Source: Advenella faeciporci (GTDB lineage Bacteria > Pseudomonadota > Gammaproteobacteria > Burkholderiales > Burkholderiaceae_B). Taken from it: DNA of 64,000 nucleotides. Where the stretch lies: positions 186,001 to 250,000 of the forward strand of contig NZ_BMYS01000001.1 in assembly GCF_014652395.1 (NCBI RefSeq), in the 5' to 3' direction. The translations under genes were made by a program, and so were the position numbers. Under the pieces are notes generated by a model, which was not told the DNA's origin, made no database searches, and saw nothing but the letters and a program-made list of their open reading frames with translations. This document shows, piece after piece, positions 20,456-29,316 of this stretch (its first letter is position 1; the number at the start of each line of letters is the position of its first letter).

Positions 20456-21973
20456 TTAGTTAGGAACAAAGAAACTTGTTTTTTCTTCCGCCTTAAGGTC
20501 AAGGCCTTCACTTTCCAGCGTTTCCGCTTTCAGCTGAAGATCGTACAAACCGGGCTTAACCTCTTCAAGCGGAACCTGAACAACCAGTGGCACCCATTCA
20601 TTGGCAAAAGGCGCAATCTTGACCACTGCGTTATCACTGTCACCGGCACGCACGCGGACCTTTTCAAGATCCTTGCCTTGAGCGGTAATTTCAAGATCCA
20701 GCGGCTCTTCGGTCATGTTGATAATTTGCACCCGGTAGACGTTTTCGATTAAACCACCTGGCACTTCACGGCCCAACGCCCCGCGATCCCGCATGATATC
20801 CATACGCAATGGGGTACGCATCGCCACTGACGCCAGGAAGGCAATAATAAAGAACGCCAACAATGTCAGGTATACATAAACACGTGGCTTGAAAAGACGT
20901 TTTCGGGCCTGTTTATTATCAAGACCTTCAAGCATGCCATTTTCGGACGTATAACGGATAAGTCCTTTGGGATAATTCATTTTATCCATAATCTGGTCAC
21001 AGGCATCAATACAGGCGCCACAGCCAATACACATGTATTGCAAACCGTTACGGATATCAATGCCGGTTGGACAGACCTGTACACAAACGGTACAGTCAAT
21101 ACAGTCCCCAAGGCCCAGTTCGTGATGATCAACTTTACGTGAACGTCCGCCACGCGGCTCGCCACGAATTTTGTCATAGGTAACCACAAAGGTATCAGAG
21201 TCCACCATTACACTCTGGAAGCGCGCGTAAGGACACATGTACTTGCAGACCGCTTCGCGCAGGAAACCTGCATTACCCCAGGTTGCCACTGAATAGAAAA
21301 TTATCCAGAACCATTGCCACGGACCCAGCTCAAAATTGATAAGATCGGAACCCAATTCACGAATGGGGGCAAAATAGCCAATAAACGTTGAACCTGTCCA
21401 CCAGGCTACGGCGATCCATAAAATATGTTTGGTTGCCTTGATACGAAATTTACGAAACGACCAAGGTTCTTCGTCAAGGCGAATACGGGCTACCCGATCA
21501 CCTTCCACCTTGCGCTCTATCCACATGAAAATTTCAGTATAGACCGTTTGAGGACAGGCATATCCACAGAACAGGCGTCCGGCCAGCGCCGTAAACAGGA
21601 ACAGGCCGTAAGCGGAAATAATAAGTATGACGGCCATATAAAACACATCCTGCGGCCACAATACCATACCAAAAATGTAAAACTTGCGGGCGGCAAGGTC
21701 GAACAGAACAGCCTGACGGTCATTCCATTGCAACCATGGCAACCCGTAAAAAATAACCTGGGTAAAAAGAACGAGAATGATCCTCCAGCGAGCGAAGATG
21801 CCGGTTACCGATCGAGGGTAGATTTTCGCCCTGAATTCATCGATAACCCTACTGGTTTCTTCCTCGGTCAACCCTGCTGAACTTGATACCTGAGTTGGGC
21901 GCTGTATTTGCACGGGTTGCCAAGCTGGAACCTGTTCCGAATTTCTGTCTTCGGTACTTCGATCATTACTCAT
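20456..21973 (-). CDS. ccoG: CcoG, cbb3 oxidase accessory iron-sulfur protein (FixG/RdxA)
   Basis: A 505-residue membrane protein of the FixG family, reported to act as a copper reductase in cbb3 assembly. It has several membrane helices in the N-terminal half. Cysteine motifs are CGYACPQTVY and CKYMCPYARF in the membrane half, then two ferredoxin-type clusters CIDCTVCVQVCP and CIGCGACIDACD. It ends with a membrane helix and a C-terminal Ig-like domain. It follows ccoP by 22 bases. The length is normal. Confidence 0.96.
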   Translation of the reverse strand: MSNDRSTEDRNSEQVPAWQPVQIQRPTQVSSSAGLTEEETSRVIDEFRAKIYPRSVTGIFARWRIILVLFTQVIFYGLPWLQWNDRQAVLFDLAARKFYIFGMVLWPQDVFYMAVILIISAYGLFLFTALAGRLFCGYACPQTVYTEIFMWIERKVEGDRVARIRLDEEPWSFRKFRIKATKHILWIAVAWWTGSTFIGYFAPIRELGSDLINFELGPWQWFWIIFYSVATWGNAGFLREAVCKYMCPYARFQSVMVDSDTFVVTYDKIRGEPRGGRSRKVDHHELGLGDCIDCTVCVQVCPTGIDIRNGLQYMCIGCGACIDACDQIMDKMNYPKGLIRYTSENGMLEGLDNKQARKRLFKPRVYVYLTLLAFFIIAFLASVAMRTPLRMDIMRDRGALGREVPGGLIENVYRVQIINMTEEPLDLEITAQGKDLEKVRVRAGDSDNAVVKIAPFANEWVPLVVQVPLEEVKPGLYDLQLKAETLESEGLDLKAEEKTSFFVPN

Positions 21974-21995
21974 TCTTTCTTCCTTGGTTTACTGC

Positions 21996-22910
21996 TTATT
22001 GTGCTACGGCCTCTTTATTAGAGAGACTCCATACATACGATGTCAACATACGGATCTGATCGGGTGTGAGAAGATTTTTCTGCGCAGGCATAAGACCTTC
22101 ACGTCCGTTCAGGATAGTATTGACAATGACATCTTTGGAACTGCTATTCAACCAGATATTATCAGCCAGGTTAGGCGCACCCAAGGCTTTATTGCCTTTA
22201 CCATCAGCACCGTGACAGGCCACACAAAACTGGTTAAAGGTTGCTTTCCCTGCCGGCACCAGCGTAGCGTCATGTGACAGCCCTGAAAGTGAACGGACAT
22301 AGTTGGCGACTTCCTCGGCTTTGGCCTGGGGAATCGCAGCACCCAAAGGAGCCATGATGCCATGACGACCTTCTGTGATGGTTTGCAGGATGGTCGCGGG
22401 CTCACCACCATACAACCAGTCGCCATCAGTCAGGTTGGGATAGTTGGGCTGGCCTTTTGCATCTGAACCATGACATTGTGCACAGTTGTTCAGGAACAAC
22501 CGTTCACCAATCATGTGGGCCTCAGGGTTTTTAACCAACTCATCAATAGGCATTGCCGCAAACTTTTCATAAACGGGCGCAATGGTCTTCAGGTACTCGG
22601 CACGCTCTTCTTCAACTTGCTTGGCGGCTGTATAGCCAACCACACCCGGATTGGATCCCAGTGCCGGATACAAAAACATGATAAAAAGCGCCACAACACA
22701 CAAGCCAATGTACATGATGACCCACCAACGGGGGATTGGTGTGTTCAACTCACCAACTCCATCCCATACGTGTCCCGTACTTTCCTCACCTTTAGGGGCG
22801 CCACCCAGCCAAGACCGTTGCGTGAACAACAACCAAAGACAAAATACAACACCACCCAGCGCAATGATGGAAATCCAGTAACTCCATCCAATGCTCAAGA
22901 AATCACTCAT
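21996..22910 (-). CDS. ccoP: CcoP, cbb3 oxidase diheme cytochrome c subunit
   Basis: Membrane-anchored diheme cytochrome that passes electrons to CcoO/CcoN. Two N-terminal helices (about 10-30 and 62-82) are followed by two cytochrome c domains with CAQCH (Cys143, Cys146, His147) and CVACH (Cys229, Cys232, His233). The ATG overlaps the ccoQ stop codon (ATGA). 304 residues is usual for the family. Confidence 0.97.
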   Translation of the reverse strand: MSDFLSIGWSYWISIIALGGVVFCLWLLFTQRSWLGGAPKGEESTGHVWDGVGELNTPIPRWWVIMYIGLCVVALFIMFLYPALGSNPGVVGYTAAKQVEEERAEYLKTIAPVYEKFAAMPIDELVKNPEAHMIGERLFLNNCAQCHGSDAKGQPNYPNLTDGDWLYGGEPATILQTITEGRHGIMAPLGAAIPQAKAEEVANYVRSLSGLSHDATLVPAGKATFNQFCVACHGADGKGNKALGAPNLADNIWLNSSSKDVIVNTILNGREGLMPAQKNLLTPDQIRMLTSYVWSLSNKEAVAQ

Positions 22911-23083
22911 GATCCATACCCCTTATTACGATTTCCTTTATCTGATCCCTCATCTGGCAATGCGAATGGCAACCTTGCCGCTTCGTCATTGTCCTTGACA
23001 CGGTGCTTTGACCATGCCCACCAGATGATTCCAAAAAACATCAACATTGATATGACGGTGAATACACCATTTAATATAGCCAT
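22907..23083 (-). CDS. ccoQ: CcoQ, small cbb3 oxidase subunit (58 aa)
   Basis: A 58-residue protein with a single membrane helix (about 5-24, ending IIWWAWSKHR) and a polar C-terminal tail, located exactly between ccoO and ccoP as expected for CcoQ. Its TGA overlaps the ccoP ATG by four bases and its ATG is 6 bases after the ccoO stop. The helix, the WWAW motif and the position make the call secure despite the small size. Confidence 0.93.
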   Translation of the reverse strand: MAILNGVFTVISMLMFFGIIWWAWSKHRVKDNDEAARLPFALPDEGSDKGNRNKGYGS

Positions 23084-23088
23084 ATCAG

Positions 23089-23772
23089 TTACCCCCCGGT
23101 ACTAACTGCCTGTGTTGCAGGTTGGGCAGTTTCTTTGGCGCGTAACGCGTTGATAAAACCAACACCCAGACTTTGCAGGTAAGCAATAACAGCATCTTCC
23201 TCTGTTTTGCCGGCAAGTTCTTTATTGGCATTGGCAATCTGCTCATCAGTATATGGAACACCCAGCTTGCGCAGTGCGTTCATACGAGGTCTCAGATCAA
23301 CGTTGGAAATATCTTTATGTTGCAACCAGCTGTATGCCGGCATATTGGACTCTTTAACCAAGGCACGCGGATCACGCAGGTGAAGCCTGTGCCAGTCGTC
23401 GGAGTAACGCCCACCCACACGGGCAAGGTCAGGACCGGTACGCTTGGAACCCCACAGGAACGGGTGATCGTAAACGGACTCACCGGCCAGGGAGTAATGA
23501 CCGTAACGCAACACCTCGGATTGCAACATGCGAACCTGCTGCGAGTGACAACCTACACAACCTTCCTTGATGTAGATGTCACGACCTGCCAATTGCAGGG
23601 GGGTGTAAGGAGTGACCCCCTCTGCAGGCTGAGTGGTTGAATGCTGGAAAAACAAAGGAACGATTTGCACCAATCCAGCAAATGAGATCACCAGGATACT
23701 GAGGATAATCAGTATCCCGACATTCTTCTCAATAGTTTCGTGTGAGAAAAAGCTTTTTGATTTATTAGCCAT
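23089..23772 (-). CDS. ccoO: CcoO, cbb3 oxidase monoheme cytochrome c subunit
   Basis: The 227-residue protein has one N-terminal anchor (about 19-42) and a single heme c site, CVGCH (Cys72, Cys75, His76), in the family context [11 protein letters not shown]. The axial Met is likely in SNMPAYSWL. It moves electrons from CcoP to the CcoN active site. It lies 14 bases after ccoN. Confidence 0.97.
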   Translation of the reverse strand: MANKSKSFFSHETIEKNVGILIILSILVISFAGLVQIVPLFFQHSTTQPAEGVTPYTPLQLAGRDIYIKEGCVGCHSQQVRMLQSEVLRYGHYSLAGESVYDHPFLWGSKRTGPDLARVGGRYSDDWHRLHLRDPRALVKESNMPAYSWLQHKDISNVDLRPRMNALRKLGVPYTDEQIANANKELAGKTEEDAVIAYLQSLGVGFINALRAKETAQPATQAVSTGG

Positions 23773-23786
23773 TAGAGTTCTCCTAA

Positions 23787-25268
23787 TTACACTGTTGCAG
23801 GAGCACCAACTGCTGATGCTTGGTGAGAATCTTCAGAAGAACCAACCGGAACAGCAGGATTAACAGGTTTTTGTCCTTTGATGGTGATAATGACGTTGTA
23901 CAACATAATGATCACACCAGCCAGGAAGCAAGCGCCACCCGTGAAACGAATGATATAAAGCAGATACTTGGATTTAAGCGCCTGCACAAATGCATAAGTC
24001 ATGGTGCCATCAGGCTCAACAGCACGCCACATCAGACCTTCCATTACACCGGCAATCCACATTGAAGCGATATAAAGAACCACACCAATGGTGGCGATCC
24101 AGAAGTGGGCTTCCACCAGGGATTTGCTGGCCATGGAATCACGACCCCACAAACGTGGAATCATATAATACAGACTACCAAAAGTAATCATGGCAACCCA
24201 ACCCAGGGCACCAGAGTGAACGTGTGCAACAGTCCATTCCGTATAGTGAGACAAGGCGTTCACGGACCGGATGGACATCATTGAACCTTCGAAGGTTGAC
24301 ATACCATAGAAAGAAAGTGCCACCACCATGAATTTCAGGACAGGGTCTGTTCTAAGTTTATGCCATGCACCTGACATGGTCATAATGCCGTTAATCATAC
24401 CGCCCCATGATGGCGCAAGCAGAATCAGGGAGAATGCCATACCCAGACTTTGCGTCCAGTCGGGAAGCGATGTGTACAGCAAGTGGTGAGGACCGGCCCA
24501 CATGTAGGTAAAAGCCAGCGACCAGAAGTGAACAATAGACAAACGGTAAGAGTAAACAGGACGATTGGCCTGTTTAGGGACAAAGTAATACATCATGCCC
24601 AGGAAACTGGTTGTCAGGAAAAAGCCAACCGCGTTATGGCCATACCACCACTGAACCATTGCATCTTGCACGCCTGCATAGGCAGAGTAAGACTTGAACC
24701 AGCCCCAGGGCATTTGAATATTGTTGAAAATATGCAGAACGGCAATGGTCAGGATATACGAACCAAAAAACCAGTTTGCCACATAAATATGTTTTGCCTT
24801 ACGCTTGACAATCGTACCGAAGAAAACAATTGCATAAGCAACCCAGACCAATGTGATCAGGATATCAATAGGCCATTCGAGCTCGGCATATTCTTTACTT
24901 GATGTAAAGCCTGCTGGCAATGAAATGGCAGCACCCACAATGACCAGCTGCCAGCCCCAGAAGGTGAACGCAGCCAGTTTGTCTGAAAACAAACGGGCTT
25001 GACAGGTACGCTGCACGACATAGTATGACGTTGCAAACAAACCACTACCACCAAAGGCGAAAATTACCGCATTGGTATGTAAGGGACGAAGACGCCCATA
25101 ACTTAACCATTCAACCAGATTCAGATTGGGCCAGATAAGTTGTGCGGCAATAAAAACACCGACAAACATCCCCACAATCCCCCAGATCACCGTCATAATG
25201 GCGAACTGCCGAACTACCTTGTAATTGAAGGTTTCGGCTTCACTAACAGTTGCGTTTTGAGTACGCAT
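23787..25268 (-). CDS. ccoN: CcoN, cbb3 oxidase catalytic subunit
   Basis: High-affinity oxygen-reducing subunit (heme b, heme b3-CuB). The 493 residues show about 12 membrane helices with the family blocks [42 protein letters not shown] and the HVHSGALGW segment, which hold the heme and CuB histidines. It is the first gene of ccoNOQPG. An FNR box lies 80-93 bases upstream, consistent with induction at low oxygen. No irregularity is seen. Confidence 0.98.
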   Translation of the reverse strand: MRTQNATVSEAETFNYKVVRQFAIMTVIWGIVGMFVGVFIAAQLIWPNLNLVEWLSYGRLRPLHTNAVIFAFGGSGLFATSYYVVQRTCQARLFSDKLAAFTFWGWQLVIVGAAISLPAGFTSSKEYAELEWPIDILITLVWVAYAIVFFGTIVKRKAKHIYVANWFFGSYILTIAVLHIFNNIQMPWGWFKSYSAYAGVQDAMVQWWYGHNAVGFFLTTSFLGMMYYFVPKQANRPVYSYRLSIVHFWSLAFTYMWAGPHHLLYTSLPDWTQSLGMAFSLILLAPSWGGMINGIMTMSGAWHKLRTDPVLKFMVVALSFYGMSTFEGSMMSIRSVNALSHYTEWTVAHVHSGALGWVAMITFGSLYYMIPRLWGRDSMASKSLVEAHFWIATIGVVLYIASMWIAGVMEGLMWRAVEPDGTMTYAFVQALKSKYLLYIIRFTGGACFLAGVIIMLYNVIITIKGQKPVNPAVPVGSSEDSHQASAVGAPATV

Positions 25269-25347
25269 AGACCATCCTCTCTAAAAATTACCACTCTATT
25301 TTTATGTGATACCGATAAGAATCATGAAACATTTCTACAAATTCGGT

Positions 25348-25361
25348 TTGACTTGAATCAA
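25348..25361. promoter_or_regulatory. FNR box upstream of ccoN
   Basis: TTGACTTGAATCAA matches the FNR consensus TTGAT-N4-ATCAA at 9 of 10 defined positions. It lies 80-93 bases before the ccoN start codon. With the FNR gene next door, direct activation is likely. Confidence 0.85.
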
Positions 25362-25421
25362 CAAGACAAGAACCCAGAACAAATTATGCCCATGTCGACC
25401 CGCATTCTACATGAACTCTTG

Positions 25422-25442
25422 TCAAAACACGCTTTCGTGTTG
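25422..25442 (-). terminator. Weak terminator after ccoS
   Basis: A six-bp stem AACACG/CGTGTT with a 4-base loop is followed by TTTT on the minus strand, 37 bases after the ccoS stop and upstream of the ccoN promoter. Confidence 0.4.
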
Positions 25443-25478
25443 CAATACAACAAAGCAAGCTATTTAGCAGGAGCGTTT

Positions 25479-25631
25479 TTAAGTATGATTTGAGTCATTA
25501 TCTTCAAGAATGGATTTCCCGTTCTCTTCTGTATCATCAAACTGACCGGAAAACACCGCCCAATACAGTGCAATACCGATACCGATCACAAATAAAAATG
25601 AAACTGGAAGCAATAAAAACAAAGATTCCAT
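25479..25631 (-). CDS. ccoS: CcoS, cbb3 oxidase maturation protein (50 aa)
   Basis: The protein begins MESLFLLLPVSFLFV, has one helix (about 4-24) and then an acidic, Asp/Glu-rich tail; this is the CcoS/FixS pattern. CcoS is needed for cofactor insertion into cbb3 oxidase. I chose the ATG at 25631, where GGGAT lies upstream; the frame is open further but overlaps the preceding gene. The start is 5 bases after the stop of the ccoI-like gene, matching the usual ccoI-ccoS order. Confidence 0.92.
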   Translation of the reverse strand: MESLFLLLPVSFLFVIGIGIALYWAVFSGQFDDTEENGKSILEDNDSNHT

Positions 25632-25636
25632 TTCAT

Positions 25637-26629
25637 TTATCCCTGGACGGCTTTCCCTGCCGTCCAATCAGGGCTACCGATGAAGCCCTGATTATGGAAT
25701 TTTTTATATAAGCGCCATGAGTTCCAGGCGACTGCCAAGGAAGATACCAACATGGTAATAGCCGCAACCCATGGTGCCACCAGCCCGAACATGGCCAAGG
25801 GCGCCATGAGAATATGCCACGCCAAAGAACCATAAAGATTTTGATTGGCGGTTTTTCGGGTAAGGTTTAATACGAATTCTTGTTGTTCCGGGGTAAAACT
25901 GTGATTATTGAAAAAGATTGCACGAGCGGCAGAGGAGGCCGTTGGAACCGCCATAGAGAGCGCACAGGGACAGCTCATGACGAAAAGCGCAACCAGTACG
26001 GGCAAGGCATGTGCCCTGTCGATAAACAGGTACCAGACAATCCCACTGACGATAGCCAGCAATATTTGGACGATGACAAATACAAAAGCGATTTTATCGG
26101 CCTTTGCAGTCATGATGGTCCGCTCCTGATCTAGCTTGGCCGGCACACCCCCTTCAGAATAACGGGCCGACTGTTCAGCACAAAATTCCAGATAACGGGC
26201 GGTTAGCAAAAACGCAACAAACATGGAAACGGATTCAAAATAAACCTCGCCCTGCTGACTGACGGTAGCAATGACACTGGGAATAAAAGCTGTAAGAATA
26301 CCTAGTGCAACAGGCCAATCCATGTTAACGCGCATTGAATGTGCGGAGGATTTTTTAAAAACACCCTGCCAGATTGGCCATGCACAATAAAGAAGGACCG
26401 GCACGGTTAGCGCAAAACTGAGCCAGTTCATGATGATAATGGCCGCATCAAGCATGGCCAGGCTTTCTGTACCGATGTAATCACCACGAAAGTAACCGGG
26501 AAATGCAAACATCATGACCTGCATCATGACCAGCCAGGCAATACCCAAGCTTGCAAGCATGTGCCGGCGTTTTTGCCGCTCATGAACTGGCAGGTCTTTA
26601 GGAATTGAAAAAATGGATACGGCTTTCAT
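25637..26629 (-). CDS. CcoI-like copper P-type ATPase membrane core lacking all catalytic domains (330 aa)
   Basis: The position before ccoS and the sequence show a relative of CcoI/FixI, the P1B-type ATPase that supplies copper to cbb3 oxidase. Full CcoI is about 750-850 residues. Here the N-terminal metal-binding domain is absent. Helices pair at about 25-47, 59-90, 104-122 and 131-149. Only about 30 residues replace the actuator domain (no TGE). Helices 5/6 follow with CPC (220-222) in SCPCALSMAVPTA. About 35 residues replace the whole P/N domain (no DKTGT, no GDG..ND). The last two helices follow (about 265-302), with M293..SS. The reading frame is intact, so this does not look like random decay, but ATP-driven transport is impossible. 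Its role is unknown; an assembly or copper-binding function is inference. Confidence 0.85.
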   Translation of the reverse strand: MKAVSIFSIPKDLPVHERQKRRHMLASLGIAWLVMMQVMMFAFPGYFRGDYIGTESLAMLDAAIIIMNWLSFALTVPVLLYCAWPIWQGVFKKSSAHSMRVNMDWPVALGILTAFIPSVIATVSQQGEVYFESVSMFVAFLLTARYLEFCAEQSARYSEGGVPAKLDQERTIMTAKADKIAFVFVIVQILLAIVSGIVWYLFIDRAHALPVLVALFVMSCPCALSMAVPTASSAARAIFFNNHSFTPEQQEFVLNLTRKTANQNLYGSLAWHILMAPLAMFGLVAPWVAAITMLVSSLAVAWNSWRLYKKFHNQGFIGSPDWTAGKAVQG

Positions 26630-26637
26630 AGCCTAGG

Positions 26638-26684
26638 ATAGTACTGATTTATTGTCCAGCCTGTCTTGATAATTATCAAGACAG
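26638..26684 (-). promoter_or_regulatory. FNR-dependent promoter of the ccoI-like gene
   Basis: A perfect FNR box, TTGATAATTATCAA (26666-26679), is embedded in a 24-base perfect palindrome (26661-26684). On the minus strand a -10 element TACTAT lies at 26643-26638, centred 32 bases from the box, the spacing of a class II FNR promoter. The predicted transcription start, near 26631, is only 2-3 bases before the ATG. Confidence 0.85.
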
Positions 26685-26740
26685 CTGCAAATTCATGGCA
26701 AAAAATTAAAATAACGCAACAAAAACATAGATTTATATGT

Positions 26741-26774
26741 AAAAATAGCTGGTTTTGTTTTCAATAACCAGCTA
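26741..26774 (-). terminator. Terminator of cysM
   Basis: TAGCTGGTT/AACCAGCTA (26746-26754 and 26766-26774) forms a 9-bp stem followed by TTTTT on the minus strand, 39 bases after the cysM stop. Confidence 0.82.
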
Positions 26775-26812
26775 CTTGCATTGCAATTCAAGCAATTCAA
26801 TATTATGTTAGT

Positions 26813-27748
26813 TTAGTTGAACACGCCTTGCGACAAATAGCGATCACCCCGATCGCAGACGATATAGACAATTGTAGCATTCTGGGTACGTTGCGCAACA
26901 CGTAAAGCGGCAACCAGAGCACCCGCTGATGATATCCCGCCAAAAATTCCCTCTTCAGCCGCCACACGTCGCGCCATGTTCTCGGCCTCTTCCTGACCAA
27001 TTAACTCGAAGGTGTCCACCCCTTTGGGGTTATATATTTTGGGTTGATATTCTTCCGACCATTTCCGGATACCCGGTATGGATGCCCCCGGAGCAGGTTG
27101 AGCCCCCACAATTTCAATGGAAGGGTTTTTTGACTTCAGGTAGGAACCCGTACCCATAATAGTACCCGTTGTTCCCATTGCGCTTACAAAATGCGTGATT
27201 TTACCGTTGGTTTGTTGCCAGATTTCAGGACCTGTGCCTTCTATATGCGCCAATGGGTTGTCCGGGTTGGCAAACTGATCAAGCACCAGCCCCTTGCCCT
27301 CAGACTGCATGCTTAAAGCCAGATCGCGGGCATACTCCATACCCCCCTGCTCTGCTTTAGTGAGGATAAGCTCTGCACCATATGCTTTCATGGAAGCACG
27401 ACGTTCAAGGGAAAGATTATCGGGCATGATAAGTATCATTTTATAACCACGGATGGCAGCAGCCATCGCCAATGCAATGCCAGTATTGCCGCTAGTGGCT
27501 TCAATGAGCGTATCACCAGGTTTGATTTGCCCCCTGGCTTCGGCATGCTTGATCATGGACAAGGCTGGACGATCCTTGACTGAACCGGCTGGGTTATTTC
27601 CTTCAAGCTTGGCCAGAATGACGTTCCCCTTAGGATCGCCAAAAGCCCCGGGAAGTCGTTGCAAACGCACCAGCGGCGTGTTGCCGATGGTCTCTTCAAT
27701 AGTAGGATAAGTATTAGTCATAGTAATGAAATCATATACCATTTTCAT
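26813..27748 (-). CDS. cysM: CysM, cysteine synthase B
   Basis: PLP-dependent enzyme that makes cysteine (or S-sulfocysteine) from O-acetylserine. The PLP lysine is in GSVKDRPA, the substrate loop in EATSGNTGIALA, and the phosphate-binding glycine loop in GTTGTIMGTGSYLK. The family N terminus usually begins at MTNTYPTIEETIGNTPL, which would be an ATG at 27721. However, the only good ribosome binding site (GGTGGGG) precedes the ATG at 27748, so a 9-residue extension is possible. It follows comEA by 12 bases on the same strand. Confidence 0.95.
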   Translation of the reverse strand: MKMVYDFITMTNTYPTIEETIGNTPLVRLQRLPGAFGDPKGNVILAKLEGNNPAGSVKDRPALSMIKHAEARGQIKPGDTLIEATSGNTGIALAMAAAIRGYKMILIMPDNLSLERRASMKAYGAELILTKAEQGGMEYARDLALSMQSEGKGLVLDQFANPDNPLAHIEGTGPEIWQQTNGKITHFVSAMGTTGTIMGTGSYLKSKNPSIEIVGAQPAPGASIPGIRKWSEEYQPKIYNPKGVDTFELIGQEEAENMARRVAAEEGIFGGISSAGALVAALRVAQRTQNATIVYIVCDRGDRYLSQGVFN

Positions 27749-27760
27749 TTAACCCCACCA

Positions 27761-28183
27761 TTATTTTTCTCTGGTACCAGCATTTTCCTTATAAGGCTTA
27801 ATTAATTTTGGCTCTGCCGCAGAAAGGGAGCGCTTTGCCCCTTTTTTATTCGTGGATCTTCCCTGATGCGCCACATCAACCGCCTGCTTGCCGGGCAAAT
27901 CCTGCCCATCTATTTCCAGGCCCGCTTCAAAAAGCTTGTCGGCCCTTTTTCTGCCTATGCCTTTAACCCTGAGCGACAAATCCTGCCGGGACAGGAACGG
28001 ACCACCCCTTTGTCGCTCCCTGATTATATTTTCTGCCGTTGTCTGCCCAATCCCCTTGATAGATACCAGCTGTTCACGACTGGCTGAGTTAATATCTACC
28101 GCATTTGCGGCACCTGACAGGAAAAACGACCAAAAAAGGAACCATTTCAACCAGCAGGATTTACCTGTTTTTATTTGTTTCAT
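27761..28183 (-). CDS. ComEA-like helix-hairpin-helix DNA-binding protein
   Basis: The 140-residue protein has a signal peptide (about 1-28, ending ANAVD). A ComEA domain with two helix-hairpin-helix motifs follows (INSASREQLVSIKGIGQTTAENIIRER and VKGIGRKRADKLFEAG). Its C-terminal tail is basic and Lys/Gly/Ser-rich. The family binds incoming DNA in the periplasm during natural transformation. The tail of about 50 residues is longer than in the minimal betaproteobacterial ComEA. It lies between hldD and cysM, probably in the cysM transcript. Confidence 0.85.
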   Translation of the reverse strand: MKQIKTGKSCWLKWFLFWSFFLSGAANAVDINSASREQLVSIKGIGQTTAENIIRERQRGGPFLSRQDLSLRVKGIGRKRADKLFEAGLEIDGQDLPGKQAVDVAHQGRSTNKKGAKRSLSAAEPKLIKPYKENAGTREK

Positions 28184-28249
28184 GAACGCCTCATCACTTG
28201 AACATAACAGGCATCATCCAACAATCCGGAATTGGCGGGCAACGTGATG

Positions 28250-28286
28250 AACAAAAAAAGCCATCCGTATTTATACAGATGGCTTG
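28250..28286 (-). terminator. Terminator of hldD
   Basis: AAGCCATC (28258-28265) pairs with GATGGCTT (28278-28285); inner bases GTAT/ATAC extend the stem with one mismatch. Seven T follow on the minus strand. Confidence 0.88.
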
Positions 28287-28323
28287 GAATCATGACGCCC
28301 GAAAATCAAATTTGAAAAAATGG

Positions 28324-29316
28324 TTATTTTTCTTTCTGACGCCAGGCTTTCACATAACGGCCAACACCGGTTTCAACATCAAGCATGTCTGCGGCATACC
28401 CTGCCTGACGCAAGGCGGTCAAGTCAGCCTGGGTAAAGCTTTGATATCTGCCTTTCAAGTCATCCGGGAATGGGGTGTAGCGAATCAGGCCTGCCTGAAC
28501 CAGTTCTTCCAGTGACAAAGGGGCTTCTCCCTGCTCTTCCCTTAGTGTATTGACGACTGCCTTGGCAACATCATTGAAGGGCTGGGCACGACCCGAGCCG
28601 CAGTTGAAGATTCCGGATTTTTCGGGATGTTCAAGAAAATACAGGTTTACGGCCACCACATCTTCCACAGAAATGAAGTCGCGACTTTGTTGCCCGTCAC
28701 CATAACCATCCCAGCCCCCAAACAGGCGAACATGCCCCTCTTTGAGGAACTGGTTCATATTGTGGAAAGCCACCGATGCCATTCTTCCCTTATGCTGCTC
28801 GTGAGGTCCATAGACATTAAAGTACCTTAAACCAACCACCTGGGCGGTAAGATTGCTCATGCGGCTTCGCAAGACCTGATCAAACAGGAATTTGGAATAT
28901 CCGTACACATTAAGCGGCGCTTCGTTTTCGATATTTTCAGCATACACCGGCCCTGCCCCATAAACCGCGGCAGATGAAGCATAAATAAAGGGAATTGAAC
29001 GGGCCTGGGCAAAATTGAACAACTCAAGCGTAACGCGATAATTGTTATCCATCATGAAATGACCATCACGTTCGGTGGTATCCGAACAGGCACCTTGGTG
29101 AATAATAGCCTTGATATGTCCCAGGTTGCCCGTACTGACCAGCCTGCGAAAATCATCTTTATGAAGGTAATCGGCAATCTGGCAATCGCGTAAATTGATG
29201 AATTTATCACCATCGGTAAGATCATCCACCGCAATGACACGACTGATCCCCTTTCGATTCAGGCCCCGCACAATATTACTGCCAATAAATCCGGCTGCCC
29301 CGGTTACAACTATCAT
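28324..29316 (-). CDS. hldD: HldD, ADP-L-glycero-D-manno-heptose 6-epimerase
   Basis: Converts ADP-D-glycero- to ADP-L-glycero-D-manno-heptose for the LPS inner core. It is an extended short-chain dehydrogenase with the N-terminal NADP-binding motif [13 protein letters not shown] and the catalytic Tyr-Lys in [19 protein letters not shown] carries the Ser. Its ATG overlaps the hldE stop codon by four bases. 330 residues is typical. Confidence 0.97.
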   Translation of the reverse strand: MIVVTGAAGFIGSNIVRGLNRKGISRVIAVDDLTDGDKFINLRDCQIADYLHKDDFRRLVSTGNLGHIKAIIHQGACSDTTERDGHFMMDNNYRVTLELFNFAQARSIPFIYASSAAVYGAGPVYAENIENEAPLNVYGYSKFLFDQVLRSRMSNLTAQVVGLRYFNVYGPHEQHKGRMASVAFHNMNQFLKEGHVRLFGGWDGYGDGQQSRDFISVEDVVAVNLYFLEHPEKSGIFNCGSGRAQPFNDVAKAVVNTLREEQGEAPLSLEELVQAGLIRYTPFPDDLKGRYQSFTQADLTALRQAGYAADMLDVETGVGRYVKAWRQKEK

